A stretch of DNA of 64,000 nt from Enoplosus armatus (lineage: Eukaryota > Chordata > Actinopteri > Centrarchiformes > Enoplosidae): assembly GCF_043641665.1 (NCBI RefSeq), contig NC_092186.1, positions 19,699,001 to 19,763,000 of the forward strand. The letters are read 5' to 3'. The notes beneath the pieces are model-generated. The model was not told the DNA's origin. It saw nothing but the letters and a program-made list of their open reading frames with translations, and did no database searches. Positions 37,318 through 52,300 of this stretch are shown piece by piece (position 1 is the stretch's first letter; every line of letters begins with the position of its first letter). The translations under genes were made by a program, and so were the position numbers.

Positions 37318-40300
37318 GAGTACATGCAAGTCTTCAGCTTGGTCCTTACACACCTGAGAATGAGCACAGCATTAAAGCACCCTCAGTACTCTGTTATCTT
37401 TTTATTATTCTCTGACTGATATATTTTTGGAAACCCATTAATTGTACAGATTTGCTGTTTTGCCCATATTACCTTTTTAAAGTGACAGTGAAAAGACATT
37501 TATGTTGCAGGCCAATTTTCCATTTCATAATACACACTTCACCATCAGAAGTCACGTTTTAATGCATGCTTTCAAGATACTTTTTGAAATATAGTCTTAT
37601 AGTCTGTTTACTTACAACTTCAACTACTTATGAAGATGTGAAACGTTCAAGAGGAGTCACTGGGATTTCCAAATTCTTCAGACCAGTTAAACTGACCTGT
37701 GATGCAGCATCATGTTGGTTCTCACTTGTTTTATTGCCCAAATTGCAACAACAGCTGCATCCCAAACCAGACTGGATCCCTCAAAAGATTTGTCCTTCGA
37801 ATGACCTTAAGACCAGGCTGAACCGGCGCCTCCACCACAAATGAGACACACAGAAACTAACGGGGCGTTCAGGAGTTCCTCAAGTGAAATGATCACCTGT
37901 GTAGCGCCTGGTTGTTGCTCTCAAGTAGCCAACAAAGTGCTAAATGGTTCAGATGTTCCACTTCAGCACATGGTGACTAATTGGCAACAGTTTACCAGGT
38001 TGTTGGGAAATAGTCACATAAAAGAATATGCTTGTAAACGTGGTTCTCTGAGTGATGAGATTATCTCTCAATCCAGTTCCAAATGTACAGATTATCTGTA
38101 TCAAAGACAAATTATGTGTGAGGTGACAACACACAACTCTCAGTGGTCACAATTTTGCACAAAAGGGGTCTCTAGCAACCTCTAGCTTCACTCAGAGATC
38201 AGTGTTTACATATGTAACCCTCCAGCCCCCATCTATTGTACCCAGTTATGTGTTCTGTATGTATGTGGATGTGACCAAGGCCAGACCAAGTGGCATCGCA
38301 CCTACTGAATCTCAGTCATACAGTCGTACAGTAGAGAAACAAACGTCTGATCGGATGGCTTGTGTTTAATGCATTTACACTGTCAGACTCGGCATCAACC
38401 CTCTGTGGTAGTCACCACAGAGCAGCTGAGTTCAAACACCTGGTCCAAATGAAAGTCATGATGGACCTCTGGAAGAAATCCTGGATTTAGTCGCAGGGCC
38501 ACCATGCAGACCTGCAGCCCTTGAGTCTTGATTAACAGCCCCTTCAGGTCCATAAACAAAATGAGTGTTAAGTGCTCTCATGCTGCAGCTTGTCTTAAAG
38601 TACTTATCCACGTCACCTGACCCATGCAGGTCCCTGTAGAAATGGAATATGTGATTTGATGGAGAGACAGTCCTCATATAATGGAGATTTCTATTTTTCC
38701 GGAACAGGCTTTCTTTATTTACAACATGTAGTAGCTTTTTCACTCATCCAGTTGCATTATATATTTATCAGAAACTGACAGTTAAAGACAGAAAAAGAGT
38801 TGAAGAGGACCACCTGAATGTACCGTTAAATAAATTAACACTGTTCAGTTGATTAAGGGATTCTAAGGGCAGCAAATAATTCGACAGAGGCTCCAAATTT
38901 GTGCATTAAAAGAAAAAGCCGCATTTCTTGGTCACATTTGAGGACCCTCTGGACTCAGATGGCCTTGTTGACCCGTTACGACATACAGTATTTGGGTCTG
39001 CAATGTGACAACAACTTTCAGGGTGACCATTATTAAGTGGAACTGTGATGAGTGTGTTTTTTCATTGGAGTGTATTAATTATTATTTATTTATGTCACTG
39101 TGTAACTTGAACCCTCTTTCCTCTCGTTCTGCTGCAGAGGAGTTGTCTGCCAGCTGTAAAATGTTCCCGCTACATCGAGAGAGGTACAAACACACGTCAT
39201 CTCTGTGTTGTGGCGCTGCATGACAGGGATGGGCGATAACTTAAGTTTAGTTTTTGATCTCCTCCCAAACATACTGAGCATCAGAGGACTGTTACTGATA
39301 CCTTAAATGTTAGCATCATTCTTTACTTTGTCTGAATATGGACGTTATTTGGCTAAAAAACAAGGCAAGTGGAAAAATGTGCTAAATGTGAATATAGAAA
39401 TCACAATACATGTTCAGTCTAAGGCAGCTTTTAATAGAAAAGTCAACATTACATCATGAAATTGAGAAAGAGCTTTTGTGTATTCATGCTTTTGGCTCTG
39501 GTTTGATACTCTATGATACAACATCAGTATCTGATAGTTTGGGGATCAATCCGCCCATCCCTACTCCATCAAACATTTATTTGCCTCTGAACAAAATCCA
39601 CCCTCATCACATCCCCATAATGTTCATCCTCTCCTCAGTATCTGTGGTAACTGGAGGTTTCATGCCCGTCATTGTGTGCAGATGTTGTCAGCACGCTCTC
39701 CTCCTCTCGCTGTTGTTGCCTGGTGTCTCTTCCATCATATCGTCCTCCTGTCAGTTGCTGCTCGACTGCTCCATATACTGTTGCATTGTTTGAAATCTTT
39801 AATGGTGCATCATATTTTTATAAGTTGCTGGTATGTTTTGCATGTTGACTTTCAGAATAACTACAGCTGTCAAAGACATATAATGGTGTAAAATATACAA
39901 TCCTCTGACATGCAGTGGCTTGAAAGTATAAAACCACAAAATGGAAATCCTCAAGAGACAAACTGTATGTACCAATACCACAACTGGCTCACGTTCAAGC
40001 AAACCACAGCCATTGTGCACTGTGAAATGCATTTTATAGCCATTCAATGTTCGATACTCAGAAGATGGACTGTCACATTAACTAAAATTATAGTTCAACA
40101 TTTTGGGAGCTAAACATGTGACTTCCTTGCCAAAAGTGTGACAAGAAGACTCTCATACCTGTGCGGTAAATATGTAGTTTGAGCTAGCAGCCAGTTAGCT
40201 TAGCTTGACTGGAAGATAGGATTGTGAAGTGTGTCACATTCATTCTTCACTGGAAGCTTTTTTTTGTTAATGCCTTTTTGTTTTATTCTTCAGTGCCAAT

Positions 40301-43252
40301 ACAAGTGTTTCAATGCCAATGTTTCCTTTTTCAGTTCAGGTTTTGTTTTCAATGCCAGACTCTAAAGTCACTGTCCTGGCTCCACACGCCTGGCTCCTGC
40401 TGCAGTCTAAACAAACAGAAAAACATAAGAGTGGTGAATAATAGTATAAGTAAAGTATATAAGTATAACTACTTGCTCTAGCTGTTGAAATGCAGGGTGC
40501 AAGGTAGGTCACATTATGTGTTATCTATCTACACATTTACAGAGGAGTCATCACATGATGATAATGCTGTCCATGTCATCTCCTTTACCTTAATGTCACC
40601 GTGCAGCCTCCCTCTACAGCACAGAGGACGTCTAAACTTTTGGTTTCAGCTTCAACATAATCAGTTAATCTGCTGCGTAATACCATAAAAAAACTCTTCA
40701 GCTTCTGTGTCCTCTCACTGGCCAAGGAGAAACCTTCTGCTCTGTGGGGAGAAGTGCTTCTTAATTGCCATTTTGGAGACATCTGCAATTGCATGAATAA
40801 ACACTCATCTCGGCTCACTCTCTCTTCTCTGTTCACTTCATTTCACCGCGTTTTATTGGCATGAAAGCGAATAACAGTGCCGCCGGAGGATCGGCTCTTT
40901 CTCCGTGTCTCTCCCTGACCTTCATATCCTGAATGCAGAAAACACTCCGGCTTTGTGTGTCACCATCACAATGTGAGACAGCAGTAACTTATCAGTCAGA
41001 CCCCTGCAAGAGGAGCTGACCTTCAGATAAGCAAAGTGCTGTGCTGCCGCTGAACACAACCAGAGCACACGTTTCGGGCATTTTTCCAAGTGTCCCGCCA
41101 GTTAAAGGCTTGTGGTCGTGTAGTTTATTGGTTAACATCCTTTGAAAAACTGGCAACCATAATCCTTGTTTTACTCCAAAGCTTTTCTTACTTTGCAGCA
41201 GTGTAAAGAACTTGTGCAGCGTGGTTTGTTGACTTGTTGAGCTGCTACAGTAAGAGTTAGCATTTCCCCTGGCGATGCTATTTTGGTAGTCTGTGTAGTT
41301 GTAGTGTGTCATGTTGCTGGACCGGGCCAGACACTTTCGCTGGCTCAGGAATGTGGACACGAGACTTACTCACTCTCGGAGGTCAGAGGAAGCAGACCCT
41401 TAAAGGAGAAATGCTTTTAGAGGAACAAAGAGAAACTGCCAAAAAGAAAAGGAAAGGAAAAAAAAAAAGTTTCCTGTCAGTGAGAAACCTGAAGTCCCTC
41501 GAGGCTGAAAAACCACAGCAGAGTTCCAGTTCTTTGTGTCTTGTCATGCGCAGATGGTGAAAAATGATGCTCTGCTGAAGCACTCAGCTGACGCTCTCAT
41601 TTAGACTCAATTTAACTCTTTTTTTCCCCCTGGGTTTATGGGTTTATGTGTTATTCAACCTGACAGGCTGAACATGGGTTTCTATGGATACTTCAGGATT
41701 ACTGTAGAAGTGTTTTCTATAGATGACCCTGTAGTATATATGTACTGACCGCAGCTTCTCACCCTCTCAACTATAGATTTTGCGCTATTGGAGAGAGACT
41801 TGAATATGAATGACATTATGTGAGTTGATCAATAAACTAAAGTTACTTCAGACCTTCACACCTTCACCGTCTCCAGTGTAACAGCAACATTTCAAAGCTG
41901 GCAGCTCAGTGAAAGGATAGTTTCATATGTTTTAAGGCTGTCTTAAAACAATACTCAGCTTTTGGTCTTTGTAATAGTTCCTCTTGTCTGCACTGCCTGT
42001 GAAAAGATCCCTTCCTAATGTGATTTTGATTTTTTGAAGTTTCATATTAACTTTAACTTTCTAATCAATTTATGTAGAACAAGGACTATGGATTTTGTCC
42101 CCCATCACTTACATTAAAATTTTGTGAGGAAGGGATCTCATAACAGTCAGTATGGACAGGATGAACAATTACAGCGATCAGTAACCCTTTCAATGTACAT
42201 ATGGACATGAGAGTGTTGTTTAAAAAGAACCTGAGGGCTTAATGGAAAAATGGCCATTACAAGTTCCCAGAGCAAAATAAATAATAAAATATATTCAATT
42301 CACACTCATATGAAACAGGGAAAAACTGTAAATCCTCCCGTTTTAAGAAGCTGGAACCAGCGAGGTTCTGAAAAGACTTTTGATTATGATTATTATGATG
42401 ATTAATTGATTATCAGAATTGTTGTTGGTTAATTGTCTGTCGCTTCACTAATCGATTTATAGACAAATTGTTTCAGTCACGGTTCCTGAGGTCCCTCTTG
42501 ACCTTGGATTAACAGTTTATTCAGATTATGAGCATCAATCATTTTTTGATTGAATAATCAGCCAATCACAATCAGTCATGACTCTTGTTTCCTCTTCCTC
42601 TAAACACCTAAAAATCCTTCTGATATTTATAAAAGTGGACAGAGTTGATGAAATGACAGAGATGATATAGAGACAATATTGTGAGACCTTACTACACAGA
42701 TTTTGGACTCCTCCTGATATTTTCCATGAAACTCTTGCTCCTGTTATTTAATGCAAGGTAATGTGACTAATATTTTACCTGCATGTGACAGCATTTTTGA
42801 CTGGAGTTGGATACCCAGCTGTATACAGGATGTTTAGCTGCTCGTGCTTTGACCCTTTCTCAACTTCTTGGCCATCTCCTCCTTCATCAGATCTCCTGCA
42901 AGCTTTCTGATTTGCTGTTTCAAGTGTGAACGTTGGCTTTTAAGTACAACCAATAGGATTTTTGGCAGCAACCATTGCCCCCCCCCCACCCCCCCCCAGG
43001 CTATTTACAGCCCACAGAGTTTATCGGCTCCATTATTGGCAGTTTGAGGAGTATTTTCTCAACTACAGAAGTGACTGGCTGGGTTTGACTGCAGGGCCGG
43101 AGAGGAGGGGGCAGCTTCTGTCTCACAGAACAGAGATTCAGGGGGGTGAATGGGTTCTGAAGTTAAGAGGAGAGATGAAGAGAGCAGCGAGAGAGGATTA
43201 GAAAGTGATGACTTGAGGGCGAAGACACACAGCTCTCAGACAGCACAACCAT

Positions 43253-43307
<55 letters not shown>

Positions 43308-46300
43308 GTGTGGTGGCAACTAGACACTAAATAAGAAATGCATTTAGAAACTTCTACCCTGAGAGCCCCGGAGCATTTTCTTAATTTTTGGTTGTAAGCT
43401 TATCAAAACTGGAGATATCAGCATGACAGTATGATAATATTGAAAGTCTGATATGAATCTTATCTTATTATTGTATTTTTATATATCAAATCTCATCCCA
43501 TTTAAAATGGTTTTCTCTGTTTCATTTCATATAAAAAAAAATCAATTTGAAGATGTCACCTTGGGCTTTAGGGAAGTGTAATGGGCGTTTTCCACCATTA
43601 ACCGTTGAATTGAGAAAATAATCCTAAAATCAATCGATAATAAAAAGAATTGTTAGTTGTAGCACCAGTAGTTGCAGCACCTGTATCTAATGGTTAGTTT
43701 TCAAGTTGTATTTCCCACTTTGTTGGCTCATTCATGTGTACACCACTCTCTCAATTTTGATATTTTCAACTTGACTTGAAAGCAACACAATAGTTTTTAG
43801 TAGTATTAGTATTAGTAATAGTATTTTGTTGAACTCAGCACGTGTCTTTCCCACATCACTGTCAGTTTATATCTCTGTGAGATGTGATCTCTATTCTACA
43901 GGAGGTAATGAACCGTTATCAAAGAACAGTCATTTGAAACTGAGCATGAAGTCCTGCAGTGAATGCAGCCTCACAGGTCAGAGGAAGTGTATTAAATCCT
44001 CCTCCTCTCTGTAGAAAACCCTCGTACTGTCTGGCCTCCAGCTCGTCCAGATGGAGCTATCATGGAAGTCCCTCTGTTTATGGCCTTTGCTGCAGGCAGC
44101 AGCCAAATACCGTTGTGATATTTTCCTGTCCCTGAGAGGACTATTTCATCTATATGAATGTGAAGCTGAAAAAGAGCTTGCATGCTCAGCAGAAGCCTCT
44201 CCAGGAGACAGACTGAAGGAGGATAGAGGCTGTTTGTTTGGCTCAGCTCGACATTACATCAGATCTCTCATCCTGTATTTACACCCATAACCCTGAAATT
44301 CATCTGAATGCTTCACTGCAATTAATTTATCATGAGGGTGGAGTGTAGCTGCTGGCCTCGGGCCTGCATGCCTCCTCTATCTGGTGTCATTGTGGTACTT
44401 TGATGGGGAACATAGAGGACGGCGAGTGGATTACAGAAAACCTAAAGCTTCAGCCATCAGCTCAGACTCAGCTGCTTTACTCTTAACATTCTCTGACAAT
44501 GGCAGAATATCAAATAAAGGTTTCTTAAGGCAAACTTTCAGAAGTTCTTCTGAGGGAAAGTATAGTTTTAAAGCCGTCAGTTGGCACCACATCAAAACCA
44601 TCAGATGATCCAGCGGTGACAGCCCCCTGCGAGAGACTGCTGCAGACTTGTGTGGTGCATGAACACAAAGACGTGCAGGACTGAAGATAAAATGTCTCAG
44701 AAAAGCGGTTGTGCCTGTAGAGGTTTGAACCACACTTGAGGATTCAGCCCCGTCCCCCCGCTGGCCTGCCTGCCCGCCTGGGCTCAGATCCCAGCAGAGC
44801 TTTCTCTCCTGTGTCCCCCAGGTTTTGCCAGTCTGTCATGTTCTGTATCCTCCAATCTGACCCTGAATACAAATAAAAGAAATCCCAAGGAGAATGTAGA
44901 AGTTGTTCTCCTTAAATGAAAAAGTGTTTTTTATAAAACGGGCTCTTCTGCCAGAGTTTTACAAACTACAACCAGCTCTCAAAAGCTTCTTAGGTAACTC
45001 ACATCTCCAGTTCAGGCACTATTGCCACTAAAAATGTAGACAATTAGTTTTTAATATTTTCTCATTTTATCTGGTATTCCCACCAGAGATGAAGTAGAAA
45101 TTAGAGAGAGAATTATTTTGATTGTTCAAGCAAGATGGCAGACATTACCCAGCTAGTATATAAACCTTTCTCCCACATTTCTCTTTATCGATCAAGTAAA
45201 AGTAACATCTGTATCTTCACACAGAAGAAGGCACAAAGGGAATGTTTATATAAAGTTATGGCTTGTTGTTGCCCTCATAATGCTTTAATAATACTGTTAA
45301 CCTGTTTGTTTGGAGGTCAGAATGGTTTCTGAGTGAACAGGCACCATATGCAATTTTCACAGTACAATTGTCTTGAATGAAAATCTGCACACGTGTAGTG
45401 TGTTATGTTGCTGTCTGTAGCTGCCACTCTTAGCAACACATTTTCAGCGGCATTTTAGTTGTTTTCTTCTTTTTCCAAAATATATTAAACATTAGTATCG
45501 TTATACCTTAACTTAAAACTCAGCCTCCCTGTCGGAGCTCACCTCCTCCACTTAGAGGCTTACGTAAGACACTATGACACATACAAACACCTGAAATCAG
45601 TTTACACCTCAAACAACACGTTGTCATGTTTTTGACCCCTTTAATTACTGAGCTGTGATCTGAACACAGTTCTCCCTCCACTCACGCATGGATGCACAGC
45701 AGTGAGTGTGTACAGTATGACGGAGGGGGGTGGATGTATATTTGACCTGGAAAAGATGAACAATAATCAATCCAGATGACCCCTCACTGGATTGAGGCCT
45801 CTGGCTCACAGCAGGAGGCGGGAGCCCTTAGCACACAAGATCTACGAAGATTAACTGTGCATTCACAAGTACGGAGTGCAATTTAGAGGTACTTGTACTT
45901 TACTTGAGTATTTCCACTTAATGCTACTTTATACTTACCCTACAGTGAAATATTAGTAGTTTTTACTACATTTATCTGAGTGCTATAGTAACTACTTACT
46001 TTGCAGATTAACATATCACACACAAAATATATGATCAACTTATAAAATATGGTGCAATTTATAGCTTCAACTAAGCAGCAGTATATAAAGCATATAAACT
46101 TCAACAAGCCCCATCATTATAATTCTGCATACATGGTAATGTTCAGTAATGATCCATTAGTTGTATGAGGTTTTGTTTACTCTTGAACCTTTCTGCTGCA
46201 CATATTTCTGCACTTTAACTAAGATGTTGAATGCAGGACTTTAATTGTGAGCATTTTTATGTGGTGGTATTGCTACTTCACATAGATGTGTTGAGTTCTG

Positions 46301-49300
46301 ATTCAGATCAGACAGAGCTTGTCTTCCTGTGGTTAGACATGTTGCTCTGATTCTTTAACATGAGCTTAACATTTCACTTGTCTACACTTCTCTAATGACA
46401 GCTCTGCAGGTTGTCAGATATGAATAGCTGTCTCATGCAGGGTTTTGCTCTCGCAACACCTGATTTAATTAAGAGCTACACAGTTTCATGTTAATTGGAT
46501 GAGGTGTGCGTAAAGATCAAGACACCGTACCGCATCAGACTACTCTCCTCTCCACTGCACCGCATTAGTTAAGACAAGGCTTCTGAGACTGTCAAGCTGC
46601 TGCCACGGTGTTTGCTCTCCCTCACCTCAGGAGGAATTTAATCCAGTTTTAATCTGCTCATATCATCAAACCCCAACGTGATGCCTCCTGTCTGAGCTGG
46701 TTAGCTTGACAGGCTTTTCACAGGGCAACATCAAGAATCAAAGATCAAATGAATGACGGGACATTAATTTCTGTGTGATCCGCTGTGACGGCTGGGAGCT
46801 GATGAGCAGACAGTCATCATTTCTCATTAAGATGAGAGTATGATAGAATGGAAATCCTCACTGAAGCTCTTTTACTTTGATGTTAATTCTTATTTATTTA
46901 GGCTTATTGGCTTACTGCCTTTAACATCCTGGTTATCAGTTATGCAGCCAGCTAATTAGTTTTATTGAGTGTAATTAAGTACTTTCATGGTGCTGTTAAT
47001 TTGCTTGATTCGTGTCTGATGTTTTGTGCAGGATTTTACCTCCTGACAGAGAGATAAGTGTTTGTTACAATATCTTTCTTAACCTTAAGAAAAATGGCAT
47101 TGGTTCTATCACAGTCTCTTTACTGTTAGCCTCTAAATATTTTCACTCGATGAATTGTTGCTAAAATGGCCTTGTACTAAGGGCAATTGCACGGTGGCTG
47201 TTAAAAGTGATGGAGATGATAACTCACACACATAAATGCTCAAGCTGGGAGATTTGATGTAGTGATTGACTGTTTGGAAGCAACGTTCATGTTGCCCTAC
47301 AGATGTCCTGTCTGTAACAGTGTTGGGTAATTGTTTTTGTCAGGATGTAGCTGGAACATTTCTTGTAGGCATAATTGGGTTGAGGTGACCGGTAGAAGGT
47401 AGGTAGAAGTGGCTGAGTTAAACACCAAAAGGAACCAAGGGCATGTTTCTCCTGCCAAGGGATGCACCGTTGCCAACTTCACAACTTTTGTCACTTTTTA
47501 ACCTCCTACATCTTTATTTCTTAGACGCGACTGACAACAGTTCTGCAGCTGCAACATTTCCCACAAAGAGCAAACGAACAAGTTGCACTTACTATAGTTT
47601 GTAAAGCTGGGGTACATTCATCATGAAAACATTTTACTTTTCTGTGTTTTTTAGTCGAAAAATGTTACACACAATACTTTGCAACAGCCTTTGTTATCTG
47701 TTGGACATTTTTCATGGGGTGTTTCAGGCGTAAAAAACTATAGATACATGATGAAACCCCAGCAGAGAGCCAGTATACCCAGTAGAGGAACACTGGAACT
47801 GGCACATTCAAATGGAATGTAGCCATTATTAATATTATTAATTACACCTTTCCTTCTAAACATGTCAAAATACCAGCTGGGAAAAAGGTCTCATGGCTTA
47901 AAGCAACTTTCTAAGCAACAAGTAAATTGTAACTAAAACAGCTGGCAGCACTGAACCAATAGGAAAAAGGCTAAATGCCGTAGCTTCCAAGTCAAAGCCA
48001 TAGTAAGCCAAGCAAGTTAGCTACTAGCTTGCTAGTTAGCTTGCTTGCTTCTCTGACTCCTGTGAGAAACTGGAAGGGTAGTTATCAGAATATTTGAATT
48101 GAAACAAAGCCAAATAAATAAAATCTTAAGAGCAAAGAGACTCAGCAGTTTGTTCATTTTTAATCCAGTGACTCCATGTTGTTCAGTTAACTTGGACCCA
48201 TATTTGTATCATCAATCAATTAGAGATATTTTTTGTATCTGTAGCTGCTGCCGTCCTGGACCTGAATCTGCTTCCTTGGCTGTGCTGCTATTGTCTATTG
48301 TCAATTGTAGCTTCAGTAATCTGCGTTGAAACAATAACGACTATTGTTTGTATGCAAATGTAAAGTAATTCCAACCAAATCCAATGGGAACAATGCTTCA
48401 TATAGCCAGTGTTGACCTATATAAATGGTTATTTCTCTCGCTTAGACAAAGAACAGAGCCTCCTCCCAGCACACATTATCCTCATTAATGTCAGTATGTA
48501 ATTGACTTTCGAGGGGAACGGCTCGTTGCATACATTAACGTTATGCAAACTATTAGCTGTGTAATGTTGCATGAATTCACCAAAGTGCCCGCGTAGTCCT
48601 TAATCGTCCCGTGAGCCTCTATTCACTGTTGGTCCCCACAGCGAGTGCATAGTTCTTCAAAGAGAGCAGCATGGCTAATTGGACTGCTAGCGGTTAGCAC
48701 ATCTTCAGCTTCATATGCACCGATAGCCTCATTACACCGGGAGAGCACCAGTGACCTCGAGGTCCTTGAAAATCACCATCACATTTGGAAATTGGGAGTA
48801 TTTTTGTTCCTATTTATAGCTTTATCCACCATCATTGCACGCTCCGTGGAAGAGCATGCCAAACAAGTCAAGGCTCCGCACTCAATGATATTCAGCTCAT
48901 TTTAATGATGGTACAGATCTTTTAGCCTTTTGGCTTTGATCAATGTGCTAATGTGTGTCTGATCTTTTTATTTTTCTAGCTCATACATTTTGTATTGCAT
49001 TTCTCATAAGGATAACTATGAATGCATTTTTTTCTAATCATGGTTCCTTATACTTTTTCATAAAGCAGCACATGAAAGCTTGTTAACTAAAATGTACTGT
49101 ATGAAAGTTTATACCATCCAAAACTAATACATTTACAGTAGGTAGTACATTTCTATAATGCTGTAATTAAAATGAACACAACAAACATGGAAGTATATTG
49201 ACGACAAAAGATTTGAGAGAGCACAAAACAAATGGCCTCTTCTCAGCGTGCAAGTCAACATTATCAGCATTAGACCGCTATGTTTCAGAGACTTTTTTCA

Positions 49301-52300
49301 AACACAAGTAGCATTAATTCGAACTTTCCATGCACCCCTGTTCCTCTTGGTGCTCTGCAGACATCATGCATAGCTGTCACAACACACCACAAACACAATA
49401 ATGGCGCGCGCAAAAGCTGTTTTTCCCACAATAATGTGAATATGCCTTCACAGTACCTCTGGTGGCAGCTAGCCATGCGGGCCAGAGGTTTGGTTATATT
49501 TGTTAAGGTTTTCAGAGATCTGCTGCGGAGGCTGAGACACCTCCCCAATAAAATAAAGGGAAGTTGTGGTGCTTAGAGCATTGAAAAATAAATGTCAACA
49601 GTGTCCCAGTAATTCAGGATTATCTACAAACTGGCTGTGAACTGTTTTGAGTCTTATGCTGAAAATAAAAAGTCATGTAAATTATGAATTATGAGAAACC
49701 GTGACATTCTTTCTGGAAAGACTGTTGAGTTTTTCAAAAGCAATTTTAAGATTTCCATCCACTTGCATTGTTTAAATGTGAGATCATACAGTGAGATTCA
49801 GTGACAGGTGTCTCAAAATCTCTGAAAATAAAACCACAGTTGGAATAGCTAGAGGTAAAAGAAAATATGTTGTTTTGTAATTTGAAGTAACCCTTTTCAG
49901 GTCAGTGTATAATAGAAATAGAAATTGCATTAGACCTGGAATTAGAGTCTGAAACTGTTCTCTTTCAAAAGCTTGCTCATCTTTATATTCTCTGTGGAGA
50001 AACTGGCTCAGTGAGTGAGCGTCGCATGAAGACAGATTTATGTCTCTTTAAAATCAGGCATGTAACACTTGACCTCAGGCTCACCTCACTGTTTGTGATC
50101 GAGCTGAGTGACAAATAAAGCGTTCAGCCAGAAAAGAGATTTATCCACCTCCTTCAGAAAGTGACACCTACTGTTACAAAATGATTAATAGCATTTAAAC
50201 AAATGAGGTGCATTCCAAAAGGTATGTTTGAAATACTAATGCTCATGTTTCTATGTTATTGTTCTATTAATATCAATCTTTTATTTATGTATATAATAAA
50301 TCTTCACTATGTTAATTTTAAGATTCTTTCTTACCTAAAAAAAACAACAGGCTTGTCTTTAAAACGGCTTTATTGAAAAAGATATTGATTGAAGATATTT
50401 GCAAAGGAGTGCAATTATTTCTGTTCTTTGCTATAAAACAAAGTTAGAAGCTTTTGAAACTGACACCAAGTTATTTTTATAGAGAAATCATCAGCTGGGA
50501 GATTACTACTGCACCAATGCCAGCAGGTGCTCATGGGACACAAGCTATTGGAAAACAGCACTACTGAATGCAGTAAAGATAAGCAAAATAATAAAAAGAT
50601 AAAATACAACATGGAAAAGGACAAATATTTTCTTGCTGGTCAAATAATTCTTGCCACATGTTTTGGAATTTGTTGGTATGCTGCAGATATCTAAGAATCA
50701 AAAAATGTGACTCATTTCTATATGACTTTTAAATCACTTCGGAAATTACCTAAATTCACATTTCAACAGCACATAAATGTAGAGACTACCGACAGGGTTA
50801 AAAAACAGGGCCTCCTGGAAAATCTGCAGTCATAAAAGGATGCGTGTGTGATATTTATCAGTGTAAGTGTTATGAAGTGACTGAGTGCAAGGAGGGTGAG
50901 AGTCTGGGTACACTGAGTAGTTGAAAATTGTTATTTAAGTGTTCATTAACTCCCCTTATGCAAATTTAATTAACTAGAATGTATTGCAGATAAACACTAG
51001 CCAGCTAACACAATACTAAACACACAGATGGGTACTGTAAACAGTGGCAGCTTTAGCAAAGATAACTGACAACTCCTCTTCTTCTACAGAGTAAGTCCTT
51101 CTTTTGAACACATGGTGCCTTCATGGCAGGAGGACCTACCTGCCTGGATACATACAGAAGTATTTTGTAAATTAATTGGACACTAAATCACCTGTAACAG
51201 TCAGTTAATATGTTCTGGGGGGTTTTTTGTTGTGTGTTTTAAAGGGAGCAGCCCATCTTCAGCGCCAGAGCTCATGTCTTCCAGATCGACCCGGCCACCA
51301 AACGCAACTGGCTGCCAGCCAGCAAACACGCCGTCACCGTGTCCTTCTTCTACGATGCCAGCCGCAGCGTCTACCGCATCATCAGCGTGGGCGGGACTAA
51401 GGTGGGGAGACCGTCTACCCCTACTGTATATGTTCACATCACAGACAGACTCTGCATATATCAGACACAGGCAATGATTTGAACATTGTCATGAGGATTT
51501 GTAATGGTGGATGTGGAGAGGCGCTGTGTGTGAGAAGGCAAGGAGGGTCACTTGAGCTCATGAAAGGGCCACTTGCTGTCACACATAGGGCGGCACCTAT
51601 TGTTATCTGCTATCATTTTCAGATCAAGATACAAAAAACAACTCTGATTCTTTAAGAGGAGAAATGTTAAGAAGGTGACCAAGAAGTCGTTCTTTAAACC
51701 ACATTTTTTCAAAAGACTTTTCCTGCATTGATTGATTCTTCTATTTAACAAACTTAACTTTTATTGATTATTGTATTTCTGTCAAAGAAAGCCAGCACGA
51801 GATGCACAGTATATGTATTAGTATTACATAAGTTTAGGGACTCCTAGTAGTCTCACATCCTCCTGACTTGCATGTTATTTAGCCCACTCTGTGCAGCCTA
51901 TCCTGAGATTCTTCAAATAAAAGGGAAATTTATCTGTTTTCCATTTGGTTGTGGCAGTCATGGGTGGGGATGCATTAGTCAGAGCAGTGCATTGTCAGCA
52001 GAACATTATAACACACACACACACACATTGGTAATGCAGCACCCACAGCAACGGTAAAGTCCCCACACCAACAGCATATCTTGTTAGCGTCTAAGTGAAA
52101 CTCCAAGAAAACACTGCGCTTTGTAGTCATCAGCCAATTCTGCCAATTCACCGCCCTGAGACTTGAGGCTTTTGGAGAGGAGACCAAAGAAATCTACATT
52201 TGGCAACAAATCCACCTAATCATACTGTTCACTTGAGAGTATAACTGAACAGATCACGGCACACCACAACAAGCTTTTTCACTTAGCGCTTTCTCTGGCC

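Larger units (their letters stand above)
36870..51244 (+). other. HOMER3 intron 1 (14.4 kb), repeats and possible regulatory DNA
   Basis: No coding exon is credible in this intron. It contains a (GT)n tract at 37286-37316 and a homopolymer C run at 42978-42998. Four interspersed-repeat fragments, listed separately, lie at 40086-40218, 42375-42480, 43440-43672 and 45885-46290. Relatively unique blocks with dense TAATTA, ATGCAAA and GATA-like motifs at 46430-46860 and 48460-48600 are candidates for enhancers, by composition only. Confidence 0.5.

Noticed and set aside
48645..48905. 86-codon frame in HOMER3 intron 1 with a hydrophobic stretch
   Set aside because: No family resemblance, no flanking exon signals, and it is unremarkable in length for an intron of this size.
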